In this document: positions 41,471 to 50,913 of the stretch, in pieces
Layout of the letters: each line of letters begins with the position of its first letter
Numbering within the stretch: position 1 is the stretch's first letter
Assembly (NCBI RefSeq): GCF_003217295.1
Contig: NZ_QJTJ01000011.1
Location: 1 to 64,000 of the forward strand
Direction of reading: 5' to 3'
DNA: 64,000 nucleotides
Origin: Ureibacillus chungkukjangi
Lineage (GTDB): Bacteria > Bacillota > Bacilli > Bacillales_A > Planococcaceae
Translations under genes and position numbers: made by a program
Notes under the pieces: model-generated
What the model was told of the DNA's origin: nothing
What the model saw: only the letters and a program-made list of their open reading frames with translations
Database searches by the model: none

Positions 41471-41513
41471 TTATTATCATTCTAATCTTAACCGAAATCA
41501 TGAAACCATGCAA
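41471..41513 (-). promoter_or_regulatory. suf promoter with PerR/Fur-like box
   Basis: On the minus strand, TTGCAT (41513-41508), a 17-nt spacer and TAAGAT (41490-41485) form a sigma-A promoter. Immediately downstream TTAGAATGATAATAA (41485-41471) matches the PerR box TTATAATNATTATAA at 12 of the 14 defined bases and contains the Fur core AATGATAAT. The remaining gap to 41870 has no gene. Confidence 0.5.
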
Positions 41514-41870
41514 AACATTTATTCGAAAAACTTATATTTCAACGAAAACCATTAAGATCTTGATGTTTTACACATTTTTATAGTTTAGGAGAAAAGTAAG
41601 TTAGAGGAAAAGTAGGATAATCCATTTTCAATAAAAACAGTCTAATTGAGAATTCATTTCACCGATAATGTTCGACAATATAATTTCAAATACGTTAAAA
41701 GTATCGCAAATAGTTTGCCAATATGTATTCACTTCTTATACATAGTGAGAAGAAGTTATATTAAAAAAATTTTCTATTTAAAACTTCGCTATTTACCCGA
41801 TTTTTCAACACTTAGCTTTATGGTAGTTTAAACAATAAGAAAGTATTATACATTCTTTTCTACTAAATAA

Positions 41871-41912
41871 AAAGCGATTCCCGATTTTCCTAAAATCTCG
41901 GGAATCACTTTA
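41871..41912 (-). terminator. Terminator of gltAB
   Basis: ATTCCCGA (41877-41884) pairs with TCGGGAAT (41898-41905), extended at the base; on the minus strand a CTTTTTATTT tail follows. Confidence 0.88.
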
Positions 41913-41913
41913 A

Positions 41914-43392
41914 TTATGCCTTCACTTCTAAAGCTAAAAATTCATCCACACTTGCTGCTACAGAACGCCCTTCTTTAATAGCCCAAACCACTAAGCTTTG
42001 ACCGCGTCTTGCATCACCTGCTGTAAATACGCCAGGTACATTTGTTTCAAAATCTTTAATCGATGCACGGATTTTATTGTTCGAGATTGTCACCCCAAAT
42101 TGCTCTGGTAGTGATTTTTCTACTCCTTCAAAGCCAATTGCAACGAATACCGCTTGTGCTGGCCATACTTTTTCAGTGCCTGGCATCTCTTTAAAGAAGT
42201 AGAAGCCGTCGTCACCTAAAATTTTCTCCATTTGAATCGTATGAAGTTCTTTTACACGACCCATTTTGTCCTTCACAATTTTCTTTGTTTGGATACAATA
42301 CTCACGGGGATCATGTCCCTTTGCTGCCTCAACTTCTTCATATGCATAATCAAGTTTATATACATTGGGATCTTGAGGCCAAGGTCGGTCCTCCTGACGA
42401 GTTTTTGGAAGCTCAGGATGCTTACCAAATTGATGTACTGAGCGTGCTTTTTGACGAATAGCAGTTGCTACACAGTCAGCACCAGTATCACCACCACCAA
42501 TAACGATGACGTCTTTACCTGAAACGTTTAATGCTTTTCCGTCTTTCAAATTAGAATCTAGTAAGCTTTGAGTTACACCTGTTAAATAATCCATGGCTAA
42601 GTGTACCCCTTTAGCATCACTGCCTTCTAAATGTAGGACACGTTGTTTTTGAGCACCGATACATAGAATTACTGCATCATACTGTGCTCTTAATTCATCC
42701 GCATTAATATCCTTACCGATTTCTGTACTTAAAACAAAATCGATTCCTTCTTGGCGAAGTAGGTTCACTCGGCGTTCAATAACTTCTTTTTCAAGCTTCA
42801 TGTTGGGAATACCATACATTAGTAATCCACCTGGACGATCAGCACGCTCAAAGACAGTTACACTATGCCCAAGCTGGTTTAGGTCGTCTGCTGCAGCTAA
42901 TCCTGCTGGACCTGAACCAACCACTGCAATTTTCTTACCTGTACGCGTTCTTGGTATACGTGGAAGAACCCAGTTATTTTCAAAGCCTTTATCAATAATT
43001 GAACGTTCGATTGATTTGATGGCTACTGCTGGATCTGTAATTCCTAATGTACAAGAGCTTTCACAAGGCGCTGGACATACACGCCCTGTGAATTCTGGGA
43101 AGTTATTCGTCATATGTAGACGATCTAATGCTTCCTTCCACTTTCCTTTGTACACTAAGTCGTTCCATTCTGGAATGACATTCTGAATCGGACAGCCTGC
43201 AGCAGCACCTCGAATTTCAACTCCCATATGACAAAACGGTGTGCCACAATCCATACATCTTGCACCTTGCTCTTGTAAGGTTTCATCTGGCAGCCTAGTA
43301 GCATATTCATTCCAATTCGAAATGCGCTCTAGTGGAGGCTGCTCTTTCGTTTTTGTTCGTTTATATTCCATAAATCCTGTTGGTTTCCCCAT
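41914..43392 (-). CDS. gltB: Glutamate synthase (NADPH) small subunit
   Basis: The 492-residue FAD- and [4Fe-4S]-containing subunit that passes NADPH electrons to the large subunit. N-terminal cysteines CMDCGTPFC (~47-55) and CPAPCESSC (~106-114) bind the clusters. The FAD Rossmann motif is VVGSGPAGLAAA (~155) and the NAD(P)H motif VIGGGDTGADCV (~295). The C-terminal GVFTAGDARRGQSLVVWAI is typical. The start is 14 nt after gltA stop, with GGGGG before the ATG. Named gltB in B. subtilis, gltD elsewhere. Confidence 0.97.
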   Translation of the reverse strand: MGKPTGFMEYKRTKTKEQPPLERISNWNEYATRLPDETLQEQGARCMDCGTPFCHMGVEIRGAAAGCPIQNVIPEWNDLVYKGKWKEALDRLHMTNNFPEFTGRVCPAPCESSCTLGITDPAVAIKSIERSIIDKGFENNWVLPRIPRTRTGKKIAVVGSGPAGLAAADDLNQLGHSVTVFERADRPGGLLMYGIPNMKLEKEVIERRVNLLRQEGIDFVLSTEIGKDINADELRAQYDAVILCIGAQKQRVLHLEGSDAKGVHLAMDYLTGVTQSLLDSNLKDGKALNVSGKDVIVIGGGDTGADCVATAIRQKARSVHQFGKHPELPKTRQEDRPWPQDPNVYKLDYAYEEVEAAKGHDPREYCIQTKKIVKDKMGRVKELHTIQMEKILGDDGFYFFKEMPGTEKVWPAQAVFVAIGFEGVEKSLPEQFGVTISNNKIRASIKDFETNVPGVFTAGDARRGQSLVVWAIKEGRSVAASVDEFLALEVKA

Positions 43393-43406
43393 TCTAGAAC
43401 CCCCTC

Positions 43407-46400
43407 TTATTTGGAAATCGCTAATTCTTTAGCGCCAGTTGCTTCAACAAATGCTTGCATTGCAGCCGTTTCTTCCGTTAAACCTTGGAATTTGTGATAG
43501 CTGATTTTATCAATCATCGCTTTATAATCCGTTGGTACAACTTTTACAAACTTCGTTACGAATTTATCCCATTTTGCTAGAATATCTAAAGCAATTGTAC
43601 TTTCAGTGTGTTCTAAGTGTTTGATAATCATAGAACGTAAAGCTTCGATTTCATTTTTATCTTCTAAACGCTCGAATTCAATCATTTCAGTGTTACAGGT
43701 TTCTTTGAACTTTTCTTCATCTGTTGGTAAAACATAGGCAATACCACCGCTCATACCTGCAGCAAAGTTTTTCCCTACATCACCTAGAATGACAACACGA
43801 CCACCAGTCATGTACTCACAACCATGATCACCAATACCTTCAACTACAACATTGGCTCCACTGTTACGAACAGCAAAGCGTTCCCCAGCACGACCATTGA
43901 TATATGCAGTACCACTTGTAGCTCCATATAGACAAACGTTCCCTGCTATAACATTTTTCTCTTGGGCACCCTTGATCGGTGCGATAGCTACTAATTTACC
44001 GCCAGATAGACCTTTACCGAAGTAGTCGTTAACATCTCCTACACATGAAAGCGTCATTCCTCTCGGTACGAATGCACCAAAGCTTTGACCTGCATGACCT
44101 GTAAAGTTCAGTTTAATAGTTTCATCTTTCAACCCAACTTCACCGTATTTTTTCGAAATTTCACTTCCAATTATCGTACCTACAACACGATCTGTATTTT
44201 TAATCGAATAATCGAGTTCGATTGATTCTTTTTCGTTAATGCTCTTTTCAACTTTTGGTAGAAGCTCACGAATATCAAAGGTTTCGTCAATACGTAAATT
44301 CTGGTCAGTTTGCTTCGTGCGAGCACCTTGTACCTGGTAAAGTAATGCTGATAGATCAAGCTGACCTGCTTTCCAGTGTGATTTAGCACGTTCACTAATT
44401 TGTAGGACATCTGTGCGTCCAACCATTTCGTCAACAGTATGGAATCCTAATTTCGCCATGTATTCACGCATTTCTTCAGCCACAAAGTACATGAAGTTTA
44501 CAATGTGATCTGCGTTCCCCATGAATTTGGCGCGCAATTCTGGATTTTGAGTAGCTACCCCTACTGGACATGTATCTAAATGACATGCACGCATCATGAT
44601 ACATCCTAGTACGATTAATGGAGCTGTCGCAAAGCCATATTCCTCTGCTCCAAGTAAAGCCGCCATAACAACGTCCTTACCTGTCATTAGCTTTCCATCA
44701 GTTTCTAATGTTACTCGCTCGCGTAGGCCGTTTAACATTAATGTTTGGTGTGCTTCAGCTAAGCCTAGCTCCCATGGTAAACCTGTGTGCTTGATAGAAG
44801 TTTTTGGCGATGCGCCAGTTCCTCCATCATATCCAGAGATTACAATGACATCTGCTCCACCTTTAGCAACACCTGCTGCAATCGTTCCCACACCAGCTTT
44901 TGCTACTAGTTTTACAGAAATACGAGCATTACGGTTAGCATTTTTCAAATCGTAAATAAGCTCGGCTAAGTCCTCGATTGAATAAATGTCATGGTGTGGT
45001 GGAGGTGAAATTAACCCAACTCCTGGAGTAGAACCACGAACATCCGCAACCCATGGATAGACTTTGTTACCTGGTAATTGACCACCTTCACCAGGTTTAG
45101 CTCCTTGAGCCATTTTAATTTGTAGCTCTTTTGCATTTACAAGATAATGAGATTTCACACCAAATCGACCAGATGCAATTTGTTTAATCGCACTATTTCG
45201 GTTATCTCCATTTTCATCGATTTCAAAACGAGCAGTGTCTTCCCCGCCCTCACCTGAGTTTGAGCGTCCACCGATACGGTTCATGGCAATTGCTAAAGTT
45301 TCATGCGCTTCTTTAGAAATCGAACCGAAGGACATTGCACCTGTTTTGAATCGTTTTACGATTGAGTCTACTGATTCTACATCCTCTAACGGTATTGATT
45401 GATTAGTAGATTTGAACTCAAACATATTACGTAAGAACCCAAGTTGTTCTTCATTTGCCATTTCTGCATACATTCTGTATAAACCAAAATCATTTCTTCT
45501 TGTAGCCGTTTGCAGCGTATGGATTGTTTTCGGGTTAAATGCATGGTGTTCGCCATTAGCTCGCCATTGGAAATCACTTCCCGATTCAAGTAAAGCATTT
45601 CTAGAATCTAGCGCTAATTTGTGGCGACGCTTCGCTTCCTCGCCGATCGTTTTTAAATCAATCCCATCAATTTGAGATGCAGTTCCAGTGAAGTATCGAT
45701 CAACGACTTCCTTACTAATTCCTACTGCTTCAAAAATTTGAGCACCACGGTAAGATTGAACAGTTGAAATACCCATTTTAGACATTACTTTTACTACACC
45801 ATCAGCGATTCCCTTACGATACTTTTTCACGGCATCCTGGTAGCTAATTGTTAAATGGCCAGCCTCGATTGCCTCTTCGATAGAAGCAAACACAAGATAT
45901 GGGTTAATAGCATCTGCACCAAATCCAACTAAAGCTGCAAAATGATGTACTTCACGAGCTTCTCCACTATTTGCAATAATGCTTACAAGAGTACGTTTAC
46001 CTGTACGGACTAAATATTGATGTAAGCTACTTACAGCAAGTAATACTGGGATCGTTGGTGAATTCACATCGTCTAATTCATCTGACAGTATTATTAAAGA
46101 AATTCCTTTTTCGATTGCTGCATCTGCCTCATTGAATAAACGCTGTAATTCTGACTCTAATGTATTTTCATACTGAAGTGTGATTACTGCATGCTGGAAA
46201 TGTGCATTCTTCATATTCGTAATCTCGCTCAACTCGCCATTTGTTAAAATCGGAGTATCTAAGAAAATACGGCGTGCATTCTCAGCATTTGGATGCAATA
46301 GATTCCCTTCAGCTCCAAGCAGAGTCATCGTTGAAGTTACAATATGCTCACGAATTGAATCGATCGGTGGGTTTGTAACTTGGGCAAATAACTGTTTAAA

Positions 46401-47927
46401 GTAATTAAATAAAGACTGCGGACGATCCGATAGAACTGCTAAAGGTGTATCGTTCCCCATTGAACCAATTGGATCTTTCCCGCTCTCTGCAACTGGAACA
46501 ATATATTTTTGAATGTCCTCAAAAGTATAACCAAAGGATTTTTGACGTACTGCTAGCACATCAACTTCTTTAGGAGTTTCCTCATCAGCTTCAACTGTTA
46601 GCAAATTTTCTTCTAGCCATTTCGCATATGGTTGCGCCTGTGCCATCTCGCTTTTCAGCTCTTCATCAGAAACAATTTTCCCTTGCTCTAAATCGATTAA
46701 CAGCATGCGGCCTGGGCTTAAACGTTCTTTATATAAAACGTTTTCTTCCTCGATATCGACAACCCCTACTTCCGAAGAAAAGACGATCATATCATCCTTC
46801 GTTACATAGTAGCGTGCCGGACGTAAGCCATTACGATCTAGTATTGAACCAATTTGCTTACCATCTGTGAAACAAATCGCTGTAGGACCATCCCAAGGCT
46901 CCATCATACTTGCATGGTAAGCATAAAATGCTTTTTTCTCCTCTGAAATATGAGGATTTTCAGTCCATGGCTCTGGAATAAGCATCATTGCTGTATGTGC
47001 TGGTGTACGACCTGCTAGCACAAAGAATTCAAACGCATTATCTAACATAGAAGAGTCAGAACCTGAGTTATCAATAATAGGTAATAATTTCTTTAAATCC
47101 TCTCCAAAGGCCTCAGAAACAAAACGTTGTTCACGGGCAGTCATCCAGTTGATATTGCCACGTAATGTGTTAATTTCCCCGTTGTGCACAATATAGCGGT
47201 TTGGATGTGCACGTTCCCAGCTTGGGAAGGTATTTGTTGAGTATCTTGAGTGAACAATAGCAAACGCTGAAATAAAGCTTACATCCTGAAGGTCGATGTA
47301 AAATTCACTAACCTCTTCTGGTGTTAATAACCCTTTAAAGACCATTTTTTGGCTAGACATACTTGGACAGTAAAATTTCATATCATTTTCTTTTGCCCAG
47401 AATTCAGCCTGCTTGCGAATTAAATATAATTTACGTTCAAAAGCTAAAGAATCTTCAGCATTTTCTCCCTTAATAAAAACCTGGCGAACAACAGGTGCTG
47501 TTGATTTCGCAATATCACTTAATATCTCTTTATTTGTAGGAGCAGTTCTCCAGCCAATTAATGTTTGACCTTCCTGCTCGATAAGCTCGTTAATTTTGTT
47601 TTCGATGGACTCTCTCTCTCTATTATCCTCTGTGAAAAACAATTGCCCTACACCGTACTCACCATTTGCTGGTAAGTTTAAGTCTGGACAGTTTAGTTTA
47701 AAAAATGCATCAGGAATCTGAACCATTAATCCAGCTCCGTCGCCAGTTCTACCATCGCCACCTCGTCCTGCTCGGTGATCTAAGCGACATAACATCTCTA
47801 GTCCGTTTTTTACAATCTCATGTGAAGCGTGTCCCTTAATATTTGCGTAAAAGCCGATTCCACAAGCGTCATGTTCGAAACTTGGTGAATAAAGCCCTTG
47901 CGCCTTCGGAAACTGATGAAAAGTCAT
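43407..47927 (-). CDS. gltA: Glutamate synthase large subunit
   Basis: A 1506-residue enzyme making two glutamates from glutamine and 2-oxoglutarate. A short propeptide of ~21 residues ends before Cys22 (HDACGIGF), the N-terminal nucleophile of the glutaminase domain. The central domain follows, then the FMN-binding synthase barrel (~850-1200; GAKPGEGGQLPG, ISPPPHHDIYS, and the 3Fe-4S cysteines CIMMRACHLDTCPVGVATQ), and the C-terminal beta-helix (GXXG repeats). It is divergent from gltC, which activates it in B. subtilis. Named gltA in B. subtilis, gltB elsewhere. Confidence 0.97.
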   Translation of the reverse strand: MTFHQFPKAQGLYSPSFEHDACGIGFYANIKGHASHEIVKNGLEMLCRLDHRAGRGGDGRTGDGAGLMVQIPDAFFKLNCPDLNLPANGEYGVGQLFFTEDNRERESIENKINELIEQEGQTLIGWRTAPTNKEILSDIAKSTAPVVRQVFIKGENAEDSLAFERKLYLIRKQAEFWAKENDMKFYCPSMSSQKMVFKGLLTPEEVSEFYIDLQDVSFISAFAIVHSRYSTNTFPSWERAHPNRYIVHNGEINTLRGNINWMTAREQRFVSEAFGEDLKKLLPIIDNSGSDSSMLDNAFEFFVLAGRTPAHTAMMLIPEPWTENPHISEEKKAFYAYHASMMEPWDGPTAICFTDGKQIGSILDRNGLRPARYYVTKDDMIVFSSEVGVVDIEEENVLYKERLSPGRMLLIDLEQGKIVSDEELKSEMAQAQPYAKWLEENLLTVEADEETPKEVDVLAVRQKSFGYTFEDIQKYIVPVAESGKDPIGSMGNDTPLAVLSDRPQSLFNYFKQLFAQVTNPPIDSIREHIVTSTMTLLGAEGNLLHPNAENARRIFLDTPILTNGELSEITNMKNAHFQHAVITLQYENTLESELQRLFNEADAAIEKGISLIILSDELDDVNSPTIPVLLAVSSLHQYLVRTGKRTLVSIIANSGEAREVHHFAALVGFGADAINPYLVFASIEEAIEAGHLTISYQDAVKKYRKGIADGVVKVMSKMGISTVQSYRGAQIFEAVGISKEVVDRYFTGTASQIDGIDLKTIGEEAKRRHKLALDSRNALLESGSDFQWRANGEHHAFNPKTIHTLQTATRRNDFGLYRMYAEMANEEQLGFLRNMFEFKSTNQSIPLEDVESVDSIVKRFKTGAMSFGSISKEAHETLAIAMNRIGGRSNSGEGGEDTARFEIDENGDNRNSAIKQIASGRFGVKSHYLVNAKELQIKMAQGAKPGEGGQLPGNKVYPWVADVRGSTPGVGLISPPPHHDIYSIEDLAELIYDLKNANRNARISVKLVAKAGVGTIAAGVAKGGADVIVISGYDGGTGASPKTSIKHTGLPWELGLAEAHQTLMLNGLRERVTLETDGKLMTGKDVVMAALLGAEEYGFATAPLIVLGCIMMRACHLDTCPVGVATQNPELRAKFMGNADHIVNFMYFVAEEMREYMAKLGFHTVDEMVGRTDVLQISERAKSHWKAGQLDLSALLYQVQGARTKQTDQNLRIDETFDIRELLPKVEKSINEKESIELDYSIKNTDRVVGTIIGSEISKKYGEVGLKDETIKLNFTGHAGQSFGAFVPRGMTLSCVGDVNDYFGKGLSGGKLVAIAPIKGAQEKNVIAGNVCLYGATSGTAYINGRAGERFAVRNSGANVVVEGIGDHGCEYMTGGRVVILGDVGKNFAAGMSGGIAYVLPTDEEKFKETCNTEMIEFERLEDKNEIEALRSMIIKHLEHTESTIALDILAKWDKFVTKFVKVVPTDYKAMIDKISYHKFQGLTEETAAMQAFVEATGAKELAISK

Positions 47928-48015
47928 GTAAATCCCCCCAAATCTTCGTGAATACCTTATTTACATTGTAAAGTTTTTAGAATAATATAAACAATATATA
48001 CTTTGGATTGAATTC

Positions 48016-48030
48016 ATCTAATATTTAGAT
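48016..48030. promoter_or_regulatory. GltC-type LysR operator
   Basis: ATCTAATATTTAGAT is a perfect palindrome with the T-N11-A pattern of LysR regulators, located between the divergent gltA and gltC starts and 17 nt before the gltC start codon. It fits the autoregulatory and activating box I position known for GltC. Confidence 0.7.
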
Positions 48031-48046
48031 AAATGGGGTGGAAACG

Positions 48047-48949
48047 TTGGAATTACGGCAATTGCGATACTTTGTTGAGGTAGCCGAAAGGGAACATATT
48101 TCTGAAGCAGCCGAACATTTACATGTCGCCCAGTCAGCTGTTAGTCGACAAATCGCAAACCTTGAGGATGAGCTTGGCACACCACTTTTTGAACGTGTTG
48201 GTCGAAATGTAAAGCTTACACCAATTGGTAAAATCTTTTTGGAACACACCATTACCGCATTGAAGGCAATTGATTTTGCTGTTAAACAAGTCGAAGAGTA
48301 TTTAGATCCAGCAAAGGGAACCATCAAAATCGGCTTCCCTACAAGTCTTGCAAGTTACGTATTACCAACTGTCATTTCCGCCTTTAAAAAAGAGTTCCCG
48401 GATGTTCACTTCCATTTACGTCAGGGCTCATACCGCTATTTAATCGATGCCGTAAAGAACCGCGAACTCAACCTTGCCTTTTTAGGTCCTGTTCCACCTA
48501 GCGACGAAAGCATCCATTCATCAATACTATTTAGCGAGAAAATTCATGTATTACTTCCTGCGAACCATCATTTAGCCAATGCTGAAAAAATCGTACTTGG
48601 TGATTTAAGAAATGAGAATTTCGTTCTTTTTCCTGAAGGCTTTATATTAAATAAAGTAGTTGTAGATGCATGCAAAGCTGCCGGTTTTGTACCAAGCGTT
48701 ACTTCGGTTGGTGAAGATATGGATGCTTTAAAGGGGCTAGTAGCTGCCGGCATCGGGATTACACTACTGCCTGAAAGCTCACTTTACGATTCCACGCCAC
48801 GTTTTACCGTAAAGATGGCTATCGAAAATCCTATGATTACGCGAACAGTAGGCGTCATTTATCCAACCAACCGCGAACTCGGACCTTCTGAACAAGTTTT
48901 CTTGAAATTTATCGATAATTTCTTTTCAAGATTGAATCAGTTTTTATAG
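48047..48949 (+). CDS. gltC: LysR-type activator of gltAB, GltC
   Basis: A LysR regulator whose N-terminus (MELRQLRYFVEVAEREHISEAAEHLHVAQ, here cited for its helix-turn-helix at ~16-37) is close to B. subtilis GltC. The effector domain (~88-300) includes KIGFPTSLASYVLPTVISAF. I prefer TTG at 48047, giving 300 residues as in GltC, because GGGGTGG lies 6 nt upstream; the in-frame GTG at 48038 overlaps that ribosome site. It is divergent from gltA; the protein responds to 2-oxoglutarate and glutamate in B. subtilis. Confidence 0.93.
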   Translation: MELRQLRYFVEVAEREHISEAAEHLHVAQSAVSRQIANLEDELGTPLFERVGRNVKLTPIGKIFLEHTITALKAIDFAVKQVEEYLDPAKGTIKIGFPTSLASYVLPTVISAFKKEFPDVHFHLRQGSYRYLIDAVKNRELNLAFLGPVPPSDESIHSSILFSEKIHVLLPANHHLANAEKIVLGDLRNENFVLFPEGFILNKVVVDACKAAGFVPSVTSVGEDMDALKGLVAAGIGITLLPESSLYDSTPRFTVKMAIENPMITRTVGVIYPTNRELGPSEQVFLKFIDNFFSRLNQFL

Positions 48950-49039
48950 AGAATGCGAGAAACGCGCGGAGCACGAGGGGATTGTGCTCTGGGCGTTTCT
49001 TTTGTTTTGAAATTAGCTGGGGTGTTTTGCGGTGGATTG

Positions 49040-49235
49040 GCTCATGAGAACTGCTTCGTAGATTGAGTTTCACTTTCGGATGCACTTCACATTCTTTATG
49101 AACTGCATCCCGGATTGTTTTATACTCTGGGATGCACTTCATCCACCCCATGAACCGCATCCCGCCCCACATTTCACTCTCTAACAATCTTCATCCTCCT
49201 CATGAACCACACCCCGAACCCGATTCCACTCTCAA
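49040..49235. repeat. Degenerate ~52-nt tandem repeats with embedded hairpins
   Basis: ATGAACTGCATCCCG (49098), ATGAACCGCATCCCG (~49150) and ATGAACCACACCCCG (~49202) recur with a 51-52 nt period, with TTTCACTCT-like segments between and a more decayed first unit near 49043. TGCATCCC (49104-49111) and GGGATGCA (49129-49136) make a perfect hairpin. This explains most of the 48950-49290 gap; no gene is evident. Confidence 0.65.
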
Positions 49236-49249
49236 CTGTCCTTAAAATC

Positions 49250-49283
49250 AAAAATGGTGAGAGAACATTTCGTTCCCTCACCA
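49250..49283 (-). terminator. Terminator of metNIQ
   Basis: GGTGAGAGAAC (49256-49266) pairs with GTTCCCTCACC (49272-49282, one mismatch); on the minus strand ATTTTTGATTTTT follows. Confidence 0.88.
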
Positions 49284-49290
49284 CTTCAAA

Positions 49291-50160
49291 TTATTCGTTT
49301 ACTGGTACTACAGCGCCGCCCCACTCATCCATGATGAATTGTTGGATTGCATCAGAGTGTAGAACTTCTACTAAGCGTTTGATTGCTTCGTTATCTTTGT
49401 CTTCTGCACGAACTGCAATAATATTTACATATGGAGATTCTGAGCCTTCGATAGCAATTGAATCTTTAAGAGGGTTGATGCCAGCGTCGATTGCGAAGTT
49501 AGAGTTAATAACAACTACATCGCCTTCGCCTTCTTCATAATAAGTCACTAGCATTCCTGGTTCTGATTTGTTATCGATTACTAATTTTTTAGGATTTTCA
49601 ACAATATCATCTAAAGTTGCAGCTGCTTTGTCGACACCCTCTTTTAACTTGATAAGACCTTGAGCCTCTAAAAGAGATAAGAAACGACCTTCTTCAGCAG
49701 GGTTATTTGAAATAATAACAGTAGCACCTTCTGGTAGTTCATCTAAAGAATCATACTTTGTTGAGTAAATACCCATTGGCTCAATGTGAATTCCGCCAGC
49801 ATTTACAAAATCATAGCCTTTTTCAGCAATTTCCGTTTCAAGATAAGGAATGTGTTGGAAATAGTTCGCATCTAAATCACCAGACTCTAAATCTTGGTTA
49901 GGCATTATATAATCTTGGTAAGGTTGGATATCTAACTCGATACCTTCTTCAGCTAAAATTGGTTTTGCTTGCTCTAAAATTAAATCATGTAAACCATTTG
50001 ATGCACCAATCACGATTTTATCTGATTTTGCCGTTTCAGTTGCGCCTTCATCTGCAGCACCATTTGTAGAATTAGTTGTTTCTTCCTCTTTAGCAGTTCC
50101 ACATGCAGCTAATGCAAGTACGACTACTGATAGTAATAAGAATGATAAAAATTTCTTCAT
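49291..50160 (-). CDS. metQ: Methionine-binding lipoprotein MetQ
   Basis: The lipid-anchored receptor of the methionine ABC importer (NlpA family). The signal peptide ends in lipobox LAAC with Cys20. The mature protein has the MetQ pattern IVIGASNGLHDLILEQAKPIL and DLDANYFQHIPYLE, where aromatic and Asn residues contact methionine. The 289 residues include a Thr/Glu-rich linker at ~24-45. It is last of metN-metI-metQ, about 78 nt after metI, and followed by a terminator. Confidence 0.95.
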   Translation of the reverse strand: MKKFLSFLLLSVVVLALAACGTAKEEETTNSTNGAADEGATETAKSDKIVIGASNGLHDLILEQAKPILAEEGIELDIQPYQDYIMPNQDLESGDLDANYFQHIPYLETEIAEKGYDFVNAGGIHIEPMGIYSTKYDSLDELPEGATVIISNNPAEEGRFLSLLEAQGLIKLKEGVDKAAATLDDIVENPKKLVIDNKSEPGMLVTYYEEGEGDVVVINSNFAIDAGINPLKDSIAIEGSESPYVNIIAVRAEDKDNEAIKRLVEVLHSDAIQQFIMDEWGGAVVPVNE

Positions 50161-50238
50161 GTCGTCTTTCTCCTTTTCTCTATTTCTCTCTATATGTGAA
50201 CGGCTAAACCGTCAGCACCAATTACCAAACAAATCTAA

Positions 50239-50913
50239 TTATCGTTTGTCAGTCTTTGTTGTTATAAAGTCTCCAATAAACTGTAGGATAAACACAATTA
50301 CTAAAATTATGATTGTCGCCATTAAAACTACATCATCACGGCTACGCTGGAAGCCATCAATAAACGCCAGGTTTCCTAAGCCGCCTGCACCGATAATCCC
50401 AGCCATCGCTGTATAGCCTACTAATGCAACAGCAGTTACTGTAATACCTGAAAGTAATGCTGGTAATGATTCAGGTATTAATACCTTCCAAATAATCGTT
50501 GAAGTTTTCGCTCCCATTGAACGAGCTGCTTCAATTACACCTTTATCAATCTCTCTTAAAGCAATTAACACTAAGCGAGCGTAAAACGGTGCTGCGCCAA
50601 TAATTAATGCCGGTAAAGCCGCTTCAACTCCACGAATTGTTCCTACAAGGAATTTCGTGAAAGGAATTAAAAGTATGATCAATACGATAAATGGAATCGA
50701 TCTAAAAATATTAACAAGTGATCCTGTTAAAAAATTCACCACTTTATTTGCCCAAATTTGGTTTGGGCTTGTCAGGAATAGTAAAATCCCTATTACTAGT
50801 CCTAGAATAAAGGTTACTCCTGTTGAGATAACCGTCATATATATTGTTTCGTATGTGGCCTCCCACATTTTTACCCAATCTACATTCGGAAATAATTGAT
50901 TAAACATGGTCAA
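50239..50913 (-). CDS. metI: Methionine ABC transporter permease MetI
   Basis: A 224-residue membrane protein with five predicted transmembrane helices and the ABC permease loop EAARSMGAKTSTIIWKVLIPE (~135-155, given in outline) that contacts MetN. The GIIGAGGLGNLA segment is typical of MetI. Its start overlaps the end of metN by 14 nt, so translation is coupled. Confidence 0.95.
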   Translation of the reverse strand: MTMFNQLFPNVDWVKMWEATYETIYMTVISTGVTFILGLVIGILLFLTSPNQIWANKVVNFLTGSLVNIFRSIPFIVLIILLIPFTKFLVGTIRGVEAALPALIIGAAPFYARLVLIALREIDKGVIEAARSMGAKTSTIIWKVLIPESLPALLSGITVTAVALVGYTAMAGIIGAGGLGNLAFIDGFQRSRDDVVLMATIIILVIVFILQFIGDFITTKTDKR

